DNA from: Lysobacterales bacterium
GTDB lineage: Bacteria; Pseudomonadota; Gammaproteobacteria; Xanthomonadales; Ahniellaceae
NCBI GenBank assembly: GCA_016703225.1
Contig: JADJCM010000001.1
Span: 1,178,001 to 1,242,000, forward strand
Reading direction: 5' to 3'
Length of the DNA stretch: 64,000 nt
A model generated the notes under the pieces. That model saw nothing but the letters and a program-made list of their open reading frames with translations. It was not told where the DNA came from and ran no database searches. This document shows, one piece after another, positions 52,968-62,208 of this stretch (its first letter is position 1; each line of letters opens with the position of its first letter). The position numbers and the translations under genes are program-made.

Positions 52968-53964
52968 AATCGTCCCTGGCCTCGTATCGACGATCATCCC
53001 GGCGTTCAACAGGGCCGACATGTTGCGCCATGCGGTCGACAGTGTTCTGGCACAGACATGGCGGCCCATCGAGATCCTGATCTGCGACGACGGTTCCACC
53101 GACGACACTGTCGCAACAGGCCAGCGACTGGAAGCAGACCATCCCGGCGTCGTGTTTTATGAGTGGGCCCAGAACCGCGGTGCAGGCTCGGCCCGCGAAC
53201 GCGGCCGACTTCGGGCCCGCGGCGAGTTCATCCAGTATCTGGACAGTGACGATTCGATTTGGCCGCGCAAATTCGAGGTACAAATCGCAGCACTTCGCGC
53301 CAAGCCGGAATGCGGCGCTGCCTACGGCCGGATTCGCCTCTGTCCCGAAGGCGAACCGCCCGGAGACGTCCCCTACAAATGGTCCGGCCGAGAATTCACG
53401 TCGCTGTTTCCGATGCTGCTCGTCGATCGCTGGTGGAACACCAATGCTCCGCTTTGGCGGCGCACGACCACGGATGCGATCGGTCCATGGAGCGACCTGC
53501 GCTACTCGCAGGACTGGGAGTACGACGCACGCGCCGGCGGCTTGGGTATCAAGCTGGTCTACTGCCCGGAGTTCGTGACGGACCAGCGCCAACATTCGGG
53601 CACCCGCCAAACCGGCGGTGGTCGCTGGCTATCGCCGCAGGATCGCGTCCGCTTCTTTGCGGCCCTGCTGGCGAATGCCTGCAGGGCGGGCGTTGCACTC
53701 GATGCACCGGAAATGAAGCATTTTGCTCGTTGGGTCTTTCGACAAGCGAGAGAATGCGGTGCGTCAGGCGCCGCCGGAGCAGCCGCTGATCTACTTTCGA
53801 TTGCTCGCGCCGCCTCAGGTGGCGGCACCAGCGACATGAGCGCCTATCGATGGCTGGCGAAGTTCATCGGCTGGAAAACAAGCGCCATCGTGTCCGACCG
53901 CGCCAGTGCCTGGCTCGGCCGCAGAAGCGGTGCCGATACCTTGCGCCAATCCTGGATGGACTGA
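52942..53964 (+). CDS. Glycosyltransferase family 2
   Basis: A 340-residue GT-A enzyme: VSTIIPAFNRADMLRHAV, ILICDDGSTDDTV, and EFIQYLDSDDSIWP with the DxD. The acceptor region has SQDWEYDARAGG. Start is GTG 52942 or TTG 52960, both inside the deacetylase gene; the first is given. The C-terminal 80 residues are helical and alanine-rich. Confidence 0.9.
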   Translation: MPRSRVLPEIVPGLVSTIIPAFNRADMLRHAVDSVLAQTWRPIEILICDDGSTDDTVATGQRLEADHPGVVFYEWAQNRGAGSARERGRLRARGEFIQYLDSDDSIWPRKFEVQIAALRAKPECGAAYGRIRLCPEGEPPGDVPYKWSGREFTSLFPMLLVDRWWNTNAPLWRRTTTDAIGPWSDLRYSQDWEYDARAGGLGIKLVYCPEFVTDQRQHSGTRQTGGGRWLSPQDRVRFFAALLANACRAGVALDAPEMKHFARWVFRQARECGASGAAGAAADLLSIARAASGGGTSDMSAYRWLAKFIGWKTSAIVSDRASAWLGRRSGADTLRQSWMD

Positions 53965-53969
53965 AGGGC

Positions 53970-54910
53970 GTGTCTTCATCACCCACCGTTTCCGTCGTCA
54001 TGAGCGTCTACAACAGCGCAGGGTCGTTGACACGAACGCTCGACAGCATCCTGCTGCAGGAAGGCGTCGATTTCGAGTTCATCGTTATCGACGACGGGTC
54101 GACAGATGGCAGCGGGGAAATCCTCGATCAACGCGCTGCGCTCGACGCGCGCTTGGTTGTCGTGCATCAAGACAATGCGGGTCTGACGGCAGCGCTCAGG
54201 TTGGGTGCGAGCTCGCACGCGGCGTATACATTGCCCGCCAAGATGCCGGCGGTGACATCTCCATGCCCTCGCGACTTGCGGCGCAACTGCGAGCGCTGGA
54301 GAGCTGTCCAGAAGCGGTCATGGTCAGCTGCGGCACTCGTTTCGTTGGACCCGACGATGAGTTTCTGTTTGACGTAGTGATAAGTGAGGCAGAGTTGCTC
54401 CAAGGACTGAATACGCTGACTTTCCCAGGTGTGCACGGACCATCAAGCCATCCCAGCACGATGTTCAAACGTGATATGTACTCGCGCATAGGTGGCTATC
54501 GACTAGCCTTTGTGGTTGCCCAGGACATGGACCTCTGGCTTCGAATGATCGAGACAGGGAGGTGTTTGTCCATGGCCGAAGTGCTTTACCAAGCGCGATA
54601 TGCGCTCGGCAGCATCTCGAGCCGATATGGCGATCGCCAGCGGGAGTACGGCGCCATCGCGGTAAATTGCGCGCGACAAAGGCGAGCCGGGGCCTCAGAA
54701 CCCATTCTGCCGGCCCCTCCGCCGAAGCACGTCGGAGGCGACATGCCAAGCTCCTCTCGCGAGCGCGCCAGCTTCCATTATTTCATCGGATGCTGCTTGC
54801 GGAAGGAGGATCCCACGGCAGCGACCGAGCACTTCCGTGAGGCGTTGGCTGCATGGCCCATGCATCTCGGAGCACGCCTGCGCCTACTAGGGCTCCGCTG
54901 GCTCTCATGA
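53970..54910 (+). pseudogene. Frameshifted glycosyltransferase family 2
   Basis: The N-terminal GT2 domain reads from a GTG at 53970 (VSVVMSVYNSAGSLTRTLDS, IDDGSTDGSGEIL, NAGLTAALRLG) and then loses homology near 54205. The expected continuation (CELARGVYIARQDAGGDISM ... PSTMFKRDMYSRIGGY) appears in another frame and runs to 54910. Joining them needs one extra base near 54203-54210 (around TTGGGTGCGAG). Either a real inactivating deletion or a sequencing error. No slippery heptamer is obvious, so programmed frameshifting is unlikely. Confidence 0.8.
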
Positions 54911-55044
54911 ACCGGCGAGCGCGTTGGTCTTTGGGCGTGGACTGCTTGCGAGCGTTCCATTGGCGACTGCTTGATGTCCAGCTTGCCTGCAAGCGTGATG
55001 TCGGCCAGCGCTGCTGGTTAGTCGGGGCAATTTTGAGACCATGA
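54907..55044 (+). CDS. 45-residue open frame bridging two genes
   Basis: The ATG at 54907 overlaps the preceding stop (ATGA) and its own stop overlaps the methyltransferase ATG at 55041 (ATGA). The product is basic, with three cysteines (SLGVDCLRAFHWRLLDVQLA), and shows no recognisable domain. It may be a true coupled small gene, or a remnant left by a deletion. Confidence 0.35.
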   Translation: MNRRARWSLGVDCLRAFHWRLLDVQLACKRDVGQRCWLVGAILRP

Positions 55045-55841
55045 AACCACCCGTATTTCGATCGGACTGGCCCGATGACGTCAAGGCGCTCTATCGCCAT
55101 GACGTTCAGGAGATTTGGGACCAACGGATCGCGCCGCAGATCTGGACGTCGTACCACAATCAGTTGGACATGTACCTGGCGATCGCCGGCTCCAAGCCGC
55201 TGTCGATTCTGGATGTGGGTTGCGCGCAGGGCACGCTCGCCCTGCTCTTGGCGGAGCGTGGACACAGCGTCACTGCAGTGGACTTGAGGCCGCAGTTCCT
55301 GTCCTATGCGCAGAGCCGACAAACCCACGGCGACATCGCCTTCCGGACCATTGACGTACTGACTGACCCCATCCCGGGCAGGTACGACCTCGTCTTTGCG
55401 AACCAGATCATCGAACATCTGGTCTACCCAACACGGCTATGCCGGCGTCTCTTTGACGTCCTGGTACCGGGCGGGCGCATCGTGATCACCACACCAAGTT
55501 GGCACTACGTGCGGAACTCTCTTCCAAACCTCGCTTCGCTCGGAGATCCGAGTCGCTGGGAGCATCTCCAAAATAGTGCCGACGGTGATGGCCACTTCTA
55601 CGCGTATACCGTCGACGAACTGGCGCAATCAGTGGCCGAAGCCGGCTTCGCGGACGTCAGCGTCGAGTCCTACGAAACCCCTGTCATTTCCGGCCATATG
55701 AAGGTGCGCTATCTGCAGCGCCTTCTGCCGTACCGCGTACTCCAAAGGATCGACCGCTTGCTGCTAGCAATGCCGTTCGCCGGGAGGCGACTCGGATACC
55801 AGCTGCTTTGCACGGGCGTGCGCCCCGGCGCCGGATCATGA
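55041..55841 (+). CDS. Class I SAM-dependent methyltransferase
   Basis: A 266-residue methyltransferase: motif I LSILDVGCAQGTLALLLAER, acidic motif II TAVDLRPQFLSYAQ, and YDLVFANQIIEHLVYPTRL. The NQIIEHL pattern is typical of Methyltransf_11/UbiE-like sugar methyltransferases. Lower GC than its downstream neighbours. It ends in the ATG of a truncated hexapeptide-transferase fragment. Confidence 0.88.
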   Translation: MKPPVFRSDWPDDVKALYRHDVQEIWDQRIAPQIWTSYHNQLDMYLAIAGSKPLSILDVGCAQGTLALLLAERGHSVTAVDLRPQFLSYAQSRQTHGDIAFRTIDVLTDPIPGRYDLVFANQIIEHLVYPTRLCRRLFDVLVPGGRIVITTPSWHYVRNSLPNLASLGDPSRWEHLQNSADGDGHFYAYTVDELAQSVAEAGFADVSVESYETPVISGHMKVRYLQRLLPYRVLQRIDRLLLAMPFAGRRLGYQLLCTGVRPGAGS

Positions 55842-55981
55842 TCCGGCTGCTCGAAGATCGACTTCGCACGCCGACCATCGGCGAGGTCGCCGTGGTTGCC
55901 GCCGGTTCGGTCGTCACCAACGACGTCGCTCCGATGACGATCGTCGCCGGTGTACCGGCCAGATACGTGCGCCACCGCTGA
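55838..55981 (+). pseudogene. C-terminal remnant of a hexapeptide-repeat acyltransferase
   Basis: A 47-residue frame, too short for a working enzyme. Residues from about 14 on (IGEVAVVAAGSVVTNDVAP, then VAGVPARYVRHR) are the last coil and terminal motif of left-handed beta-helix acetyltransferases of the WbbJ/CysE type. The rest of the enzyme is missing. Codons overlap both neighbours (ATGA and TGATG). It marks a deletion or recombination point in the operon. Confidence 0.8.
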
Positions 55982-56847
55982 TGCAGTTGGCGATCGTGAT
56001 TCCGAGTTATCAGCGCGGCTCCACCTTGCTGGAAAGCGCGCTTCACTTGCTGGCGTTGAGTCCACCGGCCGATGAGCTGCTGATAGTGGACCAGTCGCCG
56101 CAACACTCTGAGACGGTAGAGCAGAGCCTGCGGGCCCTCCACGAATCCGGTCGAATTCATTGGCTTCGACTCGAACGACCGAGCATTCCGCACGCGATGA
56201 ATGTCGGGCTGCTGGAAGCAAAGTCAGACCGAGTGCTGTTTCTCGACGACGACATCGTGCCCGACGCCGCACTGGTTGCGATGCACCGGTTGGCCGACGC
56301 CAGCCTGGTCGCCGGCATGGTGCTACAGCCGGGGCAGCGCGCGGAGTCGCTGAAGGCGGGCGAAGCTTTCCGCTTCAACAGCGATACGCCCGCAGAGATC
56401 CGCGAGTTCATGGGGGGAAATTTCTCGATCCGGCGCGACAGTGCCCTCGCGCTCGGCGGCTTCGACGAGAACTTCGTTGGCGCCGCCTACCGCTTCGAAG
56501 CCGAGTTCGCGCACCGCTATGTGCAGGCGCACGGACCAATTCGCTACGAGCCGCGCGCGATCATCCATCACCTGCAGATTCCCACCGGGGGCACCCGCGC
56601 GCATGGTCACCATCTGCGCACGCTGCAACCGACCCATTCGGTTGGTGCGTATTACGAACTGCTGCGCACGCGTCGCCCTGGCTGGTGGCGCCAGATATTG
56701 TGGCGGCCGATCCGCGCGGTTCGCACTCGCCACCATCTGCGCCGACCTTGGTGGATCCCGCTCACGCTTCTTGCCGAGCTTCGTGGCTTGGTCTGGGCGG
56801 TTTCGCTGAACCGCAAGGGACCGAGACTACTGGGCGCGAACACATGA
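55981..56847 (+). CDS. Glycosyltransferase family 2
   Basis: A 288-residue GT-A enzyme starting LAIVIPSYQRGSTLLESAL. The DxD-type motif is RVLFLDDDIVPDAAL. The acceptor-side motif is GGNFSIRRDSALALGGFDE, common in GT2 rhamnosyl- and galactosyltransferases. Overlaps the truncated acyltransferase upstream by one base and the next gene by ATGA. Confidence 0.9.
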   Translation: MQLAIVIPSYQRGSTLLESALHLLALSPPADELLIVDQSPQHSETVEQSLRALHESGRIHWLRLERPSIPHAMNVGLLEAKSDRVLFLDDDIVPDAALVAMHRLADASLVAGMVLQPGQRAESLKAGEAFRFNSDTPAEIREFMGGNFSIRRDSALALGGFDENFVGAAYRFEAEFAHRYVQAHGPIRYEPRAIIHHLQIPTGGTRAHGHHLRTLQPTHSVGAYYELLRTRRPGWWRQILWRPIRAVRTRHHLRRPWWIPLTLLAELRGLVWAVSLNRKGPRLLGANT

Positions 56848-58853
56848 CTGACGCGGGCTATCGTGCTCATATTGACGGTCTTCGCGCCGTGGCGGTGCTG
56901 GCGGTGGTCGCTTACCACGCCGGCGCACCCGGATTCGTCGGGGGTTATGTCGGTGTCGACGTGTTCTTCGTGATCTCCGGCTTCCTGATCACCGCACTGT
57001 TGTTCCGCGAGTTCGAGGTTCACGGCGACGTCTCGCTGCGCGGCTTCTACGAACGCCGGGTGCGCCGCCTGGCGCCGGCACTGCTGCTGGTCATCGCAGC
57101 CTCGTTGTTGCTCGGTGCGTCGTTCCTGACACCGATCGGCGGCGAGCAGCAGGGTCTCGCCAAGTCGGCCATTGCCACGATCGCGCTGGTGTCGAATCTC
57201 TACTTTGCCAGAACCACGGGCGGCTACTTCGACGCGCCCACCGAAACGCAGCCGCTGCTGCACACCTGGTCGCTCTCGGTCGAGGAGCAGTTCTACCTGG
57301 CTTGGCCCCTGATGCTGTTGCTGACGGCGCGCTGCGGGGTGCGCCGCGGTGTCGGACCGGCGCCTGCGGTGCTGGGCGTGCTGATCGTGACCTTCGCGAT
57401 TTCGTTGACGCTGTCGATCATCACGACGCCGACCTTTCCGCAATTCGCGTTTTTCGGCACACCGACGCGCGCCTGGGAGTTCGCCGCGGGCGCGCTCGTC
57501 TTCTTCCTCGTTCGCGGGCGCCAGGCGCCGATCCCAGGTGCAGGGGCGCTCGCGATGCTCGGCCTGGCCGGCGTGCTCTGGAGCGCGACGACCTACTCGC
57601 TGGACACGCCGTTTCCCGGCTATCAAGCGGCGGTTCCGGTGCTCGCGACCGCCGCGGTGCTGCTCGGCTGCGAGCACGCAGCGACGAGCTGGTGCACGCG
57701 TGTGTTGTCGGTCCCGGTGCTGGTCGGGGTCGGGCTGATTTCGTACTCGCTCTATCTTTGGCACTGGCCGCTGCTGGTCATCGCCAGACTGCACACGCTT
57801 GGCGAGATCGGATCGGCGGGCATCGCCGCGGTCTGTGCCACGGCGTTCCTGCTTGCCTGGCTGAGTTATCGCTACGTGGAGCAGCCGGTCCGCCAGAAAC
57901 AGGTTCGCCTGATGACGACGCCGATGCGGACGTTTGCCGTCGGCGCCGCAGGCTCGCTGCTCATCGTCGTGCTGGCCGGACTCCTCGGCGCCTGGGCGAA
58001 GCTGATCTGGACCGGCGATCCGGCAAACGCGGCAATGCAATCGGCGCTCGCGGAGATGCACAAGGTGCGCCTGGCCTGCTGGCAGTCCCGCCCGTACGAG
58101 GGATCGCTGTTGGCGCGGGCAGATTGCGACCAGCCCCAGACCGGGCGATCACCGAGCATCCTGGTTTGGGGCGACTCGCACGCGTCCCACCTGATGCCGG
58201 CCATCGGTGCGGTCGCGAGTCAGGCAGGTTCGTCCGCGCGCATTCGCTTCATGCCGGAATGCCCGCCCTTGGTCGGGTACTCACCAACTCTGGTCGGGCT
58301 GCAGCGTGTGCGCGGCTGCGAGCAGTTCAACCTGGATGTGCTGGCCGAGGTAGAGCAGTTGCGTGCCGCCGGTTTGAATACGGTCGTCATCGCAGCGCGG
58401 TGGTCGGCCTACGTGAGCAATCCGCGGGCACTGGCAATGGCGCATGACGGCCTGGAAGCGACTCTGAGCCGAATCGGCGCGCTTGGCCTGCGAGCGCTGG
58501 TCGTTGCGCCGGTTCCTGAGTTCTACCACGAGGTCCCAACTTGCCTCGCACGGCGCCCGCCAATGGCATGCGGCATCTCCAGGGATCAGGCAGATGCAAA
58601 CCGGGCCGTCGCGTGGTCGCTGCTGTCGCTCGCGACCGACCGGGTCGAGTCGGTCACGCTGATCGATCCATTCCCGTTGGTGTGTTCGCAGCGCGATTGT
58701 CCGGCCTATGACCGCGGCGAAGTCTTGTTCAGCGACGCGCACCATCTCTCGGAGTTGGGCTCCATGCGATTGCGGCCAGCGTTCTCCGAGTTGCTTTCTC
58801 GTCAGTTCAGCCGCGTGCAGTTCGCGCTGGACACGAACCCGGGTCCGCGATGA
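56844..58853 (+). CDS. Acyltransferase 3 with C-terminal SGNH domain (OafA/OatA type)
   Basis: A 669-residue protein. The N-terminal membrane domain has YRAHIDGLRAVAVLAVVAYH (catalytic His), VDVFFVISGFLIT, RRVRRLAPALLLV and WSLSVEEQFYLAWP. The periplasmic SGNH hydrolase-like domain begins around residue 440 with WGDSHASHL, and the Asp-His pair is in SDAHHLSEL near 630. Such proteins transfer acetyl groups across the membrane and onto O-antigen or EPS sugars. ATGA overlap with the upstream gene. Confidence 0.93.
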   Translation: MTDAGYRAHIDGLRAVAVLAVVAYHAGAPGFVGGYVGVDVFFVISGFLITALLFREFEVHGDVSLRGFYERRVRRLAPALLLVIAASLLLGASFLTPIGGEQQGLAKSAIATIALVSNLYFARTTGGYFDAPTETQPLLHTWSLSVEEQFYLAWPLMLLLTARCGVRRGVGPAPAVLGVLIVTFAISLTLSIITTPTFPQFAFFGTPTRAWEFAAGALVFFLVRGRQAPIPGAGALAMLGLAGVLWSATTYSLDTPFPGYQAAVPVLATAAVLLGCEHAATSWCTRVLSVPVLVGVGLISYSLYLWHWPLLVIARLHTLGEIGSAGIAAVCATAFLLAWLSYRYVEQPVRQKQVRLMTTPMRTFAVGAAGSLLIVVLAGLLGAWAKLIWTGDPANAAMQSALAEMHKVRLACWQSRPYEGSLLARADCDQPQTGRSPSILVWGDSHASHLMPAIGAVASQAGSSARIRFMPECPPLVGYSPTLVGLQRVRGCEQFNLDVLAEVEQLRAAGLNTVVIAARWSAYVSNPRALAMAHDGLEATLSRIGALGLRALVVAPVPEFYHEVPTCLARRPPMACGISRDQADANRAVAWSLLSLATDRVESVTLIDPFPLVCSQRDCPAYDRGEVLFSDAHHLSELGSMRLRPAFSELLSRQFSRVQFALDTNPGPR

Positions 58854-59277
58854 GACACCTGCCGATCGACGCGTTGGCGGTGAAAACACGTTCCGCGCCG
58901 CGCTGCCCCTGCGCACGCCCTTGTTCATGCTCTCGCGCCTGCGCGGAAACTGGTTGCGCGCGCTGCTGGGCTGGTGGCCGCTGCACTGCATCGGCGCGAT
59001 GTGCTACTCGATCTACCTCTACCACTTCTTCGTGATCTCGGCGTGCGCGAGGGCCATCGACAGCATCCCGGGCTGGCCCGCCGATCCGGACCTGCGCCTG
59101 CTGCTTCTGATGTTGGTCGGCCTGCCAACGGTGCTGCTGGCTTGTGTCATTCCCGATCTGTTGATCGAACGGCCCTTCATGATCTGGCGACCGGGCAGCA
59201 ATCGCCTGCGTGACGTCCTGCTCGGTCGCGTGCCCGAGCGACACGGAGAGCCGCCCGTCCTCGAGCGTGCGACATGA
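58850..59277 (+). pseudogene. Truncated acyltransferase 3, C-terminal part only
   Basis: The conserved sequence (LLGWWPLHCIGAMCYSIYLY, ending LLIERPFMIWRPG) corresponds to the last three helices of an acyltransferase 3 protein. The family's N-terminal His motif is absent. The ATG at 58850 (ATGA overlap) is in a different frame from the conserved part. An in-frame ATG at 58927 would give 116 residues. Treated as a remnant. Confidence 0.7.
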
Positions 59278-60947
59278 TCCAGGGCGCCCTGCTCGGACTG
59301 ATTGCCCTGCTCTCGATCCACGCGGTAGGCAACTGGCGCAGCGGCCTGCTGTCCATCGTGCTGATCTCGGCGCTGCAGGATCCGGTACGCAAGCTCACGC
59401 CCGGCACGCCGGGATGGCTGGTGCTGGCGAGCACGCCGGTATTGGCGGCGCTGATCTTCGGTTCGCGCTTCTCGATCCGCGGGTGGTTCTCCGAGTTCCG
59501 GCGCACCTTTCCGCGCGTCTCGCAATCGCTAAAGTTGCTCGCGCTGATGGCGGTGCCCGCCGCGTTGATCTCGGCGACTTATGGGCCAGGCTCATGGATG
59601 CTCACTGTCTTCGGCGTGTTTTCCTACGGCGTGATCCTGTCGGCCGTGGTGGTGGGCTTCCATTTTCCGCGCGGCCCCGCGGACGTGCATCGCCTGCTAT
59701 CCGCCTATTGCGTGGTCCACGGCATCGCTATCGGCGGCGGTGTGCTCGAGTACCTTGCCTGGTTCCCGCAGTGGACACTGCTAGGCGACGAGGCGCTCGG
59801 CTTCAATTGGGTGCGCCACGAATGGGGGTACGTGGTTGAAATCATCTGCGGCTTCTATCGCAGTGGCGACGTGCTCGGCTGGCACGCGTCGGCCGTTGCG
59901 ATGCTTTCGCTGGTGCTGGCGCTTGCAAGCACCGGGGCTCGGCGTTGGTCCTGGCTCGCGCTGAGCGGTTGGGCGGTGGTCGCGCTCCTGCTCTGCGGCC
60001 GGCGGAAGATGGTCTACATGATGCCCCTGTTCGGGGCCGTCTTGATCTGGGTGTTCTGGCAGGCCGGTCGCGCCGCGCGCGCGTGGTCGCTCGCAGGGCT
60101 CCTGTTGCTCCCGATGGCCAGCGTGTGGCTGGTACGCGACTGGATGGGCGACGAGTCCCCGCAGATGCGCTATTACACGGAGACCGGGCATCTCACGCTC
60201 GGGACCGTTCGCAACCAGGGCTTCAATTCACTGCTAGAGACCTTCGAACAGACGGGGTTCCTCGGCGCCGGGCTGGGCACCGCTGCGCCTGGCTCCCACC
60301 AGATTCCGGCTGCTCGCCCTCGCATCTGGCAGGAAAGTGGGCCCAGCCGTGTGCTGGTCGAGTTGGGAGTACCGGGCGCTACGGCGTTCGTCGCCCTTCT
60401 GATTTCAATCGCATCGGCGATGTGGCGGGCGACCAATCGGCAGCTGCGCCAGAACACTCGAGGCGGGTTGTATGCCGCCGGACTGCTGGCGTTTTTCGCA
60501 GCCAACATCGGCAGCTTGACCGTGTCCGGCCAGATTCTAGCCGACCCGTTCATCTCAGCGTTCCTGGGCATCCAGATCGGCATGGTGCTCGCCTTTGCGC
60601 GCCCTGCGTTGGCGCCACAGGGCGGGGTTGCGACGCGGACTCCCACGCGACCGTGGCTGGTGTACTCGGCAACCGAGAGCAGTAGCGCACACGAGTCGCG
60701 CAAAGCCCGCCCAGCCCGGCGCCGCGACGACCAGGATTTCGTCGCTCCAAGCGCGGATGCAGAGCCCTCACCGCAGTTGGACCTGTTCCCGGATCAGGCT
60801 GCTTCTGGGGTGTCGCAACTGGTTCCTCACGAGGTCGACTTCCCTCTTGAGTCGCCGCCTCCGCCCGAACACGATCCAGCAGTCCAGCCCGACCTTGGGC
60901 CGGAGCGCAGCAACGCGACCGACGGAGATCCCCATGCCTGGCATTGA
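59274..60947 (+). CDS. Polymerase/ligase-like polytopic membrane protein, first of a paralogous pair
   Basis: A 557-residue protein with about ten membrane helices and a cytoplasmic tail of about 115 residues rich in Pro, Asp and Ser. Motifs ALQDPVRKLTPGTPGW, VPAALISATYGPGSWMLT, SGDVLGWHA, LCGRRKM and ANIGSLTVSGQILADPFI are shared with the gene at 62166. The layout, with a large loop near RPRIWQESGPSRVLVELGVPG, resembles O-antigen polymerases. It may polymerise or ligate the glycan. The charged tail is absent from the paralogue. Confidence 0.75.
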   Translation: MIQGALLGLIALLSIHAVGNWRSGLLSIVLISALQDPVRKLTPGTPGWLVLASTPVLAALIFGSRFSIRGWFSEFRRTFPRVSQSLKLLALMAVPAALISATYGPGSWMLTVFGVFSYGVILSAVVVGFHFPRGPADVHRLLSAYCVVHGIAIGGGVLEYLAWFPQWTLLGDEALGFNWVRHEWGYVVEIICGFYRSGDVLGWHASAVAMLSLVLALASTGARRWSWLALSGWAVVALLLCGRRKMVYMMPLFGAVLIWVFWQAGRAARAWSLAGLLLLPMASVWLVRDWMGDESPQMRYYTETGHLTLGTVRNQGFNSLLETFEQTGFLGAGLGTAAPGSHQIPAARPRIWQESGPSRVLVELGVPGATAFVALLISIASAMWRATNRQLRQNTRGGLYAAGLLAFFAANIGSLTVSGQILADPFISAFLGIQIGMVLAFARPALAPQGGVATRTPTRPWLVYSATESSSAHESRKARPARRRDDQDFVAPSADAEPSPQLDLFPDQAASGVSQLVPHEVDFPLESPPPPEHDPAVQPDLGPERSNATDGDPHAWH

Positions 60948-62208
60948 TTCGGCGCAGCGCGCAGCGACAGCAGCGACCAGGCATCGGCTCAGGATTGCCG
61001 TCGCCACAACCCATCCCATCCAGTACCAAGTGCCGTGGCTGCAGCGTCTGGCTGCGCGCGACGACATCGACCTGCAGGTCTACTTCGCAATGCTGCCGGA
61101 TGCGCGCGAGCAGGGACGCGAGTTCGGTGTCGCCTTTGCGTGGGACCTGGACCTGCTCGCCGGCTACCGCTCTCGAGTACTGCAGAACCAGTCGCGTCGG
61201 CCGTCACTGACGACGTTTTCCGGCTGCGACACGCCGGAAATCGTCGACGAAATCCGGGCCGGGCGCTTCGACGCAGTAATCGTCAACGGCTGGGGCAGCA
61301 AGACCGCGTTGCAGGCCCTGTACGCCTGCCGGCGCCACGGCGTGCCCTGCCTGGTGCGCGGTGAGGCCAACGGCTTGCGTCCGCGAGCATGGTGGAAGCG
61401 CTGGCTGCATCGGGCCTTGATCGCGCGATACAGCGCATGCCTCGCGATCGGCACGCGCAATCGCGACTACTATCTTGCCGCCGGCGTGCCGCCGTCGCGG
61501 ATCTTTCCGACCCCCTACTGCATCGACAATGCACGCTTCGCGGCCAGTGCCGACGCCCAACGTGCGGCACCCGGACGCGCGGCCCTGTGCACGCATTTCG
61601 GGCTGGAGCCGCAACGCACCACTTTCCTGTTCTCCGGCAAGTTCGTCGACAAGAAGCATCCACTCGATGCGATTGCGGCCTTGCGCGTCGCGCGTGCGCA
61701 GGGCGCCGACGTCCAGCTCCTGATGGTGGGTGACGGTCCGCTGCGCGCTACGCTGGAGACGGCCGGCCATGGACTTCCGGTACGCTTCGCCGGATTCCTG
61801 AATCAATCGCAAATGGCCGCAGCGTACGCGGCAGGCGACTGTCTGGTCCTGCCTTCCGATTCGGGAGAAACCTGGGGGCTGGTGGTTAACGAGGCGATGG
61901 CAAGCGGGTTGCCGGTGATCGTCAGCGACCAGGTGGGGTGCGCCGCGGATCTGGTGCAGCCGGGTGTGACAGGCGACGTGTATCCCTGCCGCGACGTCCA
62001 TGCACTGGCTGCGCGGATGCAGGTCCACGCTGCGGACCGCAACCAACTCCTGACCATGGGCATGAACGCACGGGCGCTCGTATTCGCAAGCTTCTCCTTC
62101 GAGCTCGTCGTCGACGGCGTGCTCGCTGCCCTGCACGCGGTGGCGCCGAAGACGGTGGACGCCACATGCCGATGCTGCTTGTCGCGATGGTCGCCTTGTT
62201 CACGCTGA
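60934..62208 (+). CDS. Glycosyltransferase family 4
   Basis: A 424-residue GT-B enzyme. The N-terminal domain has VATTHPIQYQVPWLQRLA and the acceptor region GEANGLRPR. The C-terminal donor domain has FSGKFVDKKHPLDAIAAL and LPSDSGETWGLVVNEAMASG (about 308-327). The ATG at 60934 has GGAG upstream and overlaps the preceding gene. The last 14 residues lie in the 43-base overlap with the next gene and look non-conserved. Confidence 0.92.
   Translation: MPGIDSAQRAATAATRHRLRIAVATTHPIQYQVPWLQRLAARDDIDLQVYFAMLPDAREQGREFGVAFAWDLDLLAGYRSRVLQNQSRRPSLTTFSGCDTPEIVDEIRAGRFDAVIVNGWGSKTALQALYACRRHGVPCLVRGEANGLRPRAWWKRWLHRALIARYSACLAIGTRNRDYYLAAGVPPSRIFPTPYCIDNARFAASADAQRAAPGRAALCTHFGLEPQRTTFLFSGKFVDKKHPLDAIAALRVARAQGADVQLLMVGDGPLRATLETAGHGLPVRFAGFLNQSQMAAAYAAGDCLVLPSDSGETWGLVVNEAMASGLPVIVSDQVGCAADLVQPGVTGDVYPCRDVHALAARMQVHAADRNQLLTMGMNARALVFASFSFELVVDGVLAALHAVAPKTVDATCRCCLSRWSPCSR

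Noticed and set aside
54150..54260. Programmed ribosomal frameshift in the broken glycosyltransferase
   Set aside because: No slippery heptamer or strong downstream stem is visible at the junction, so a mutation or sequencing error is more likely.
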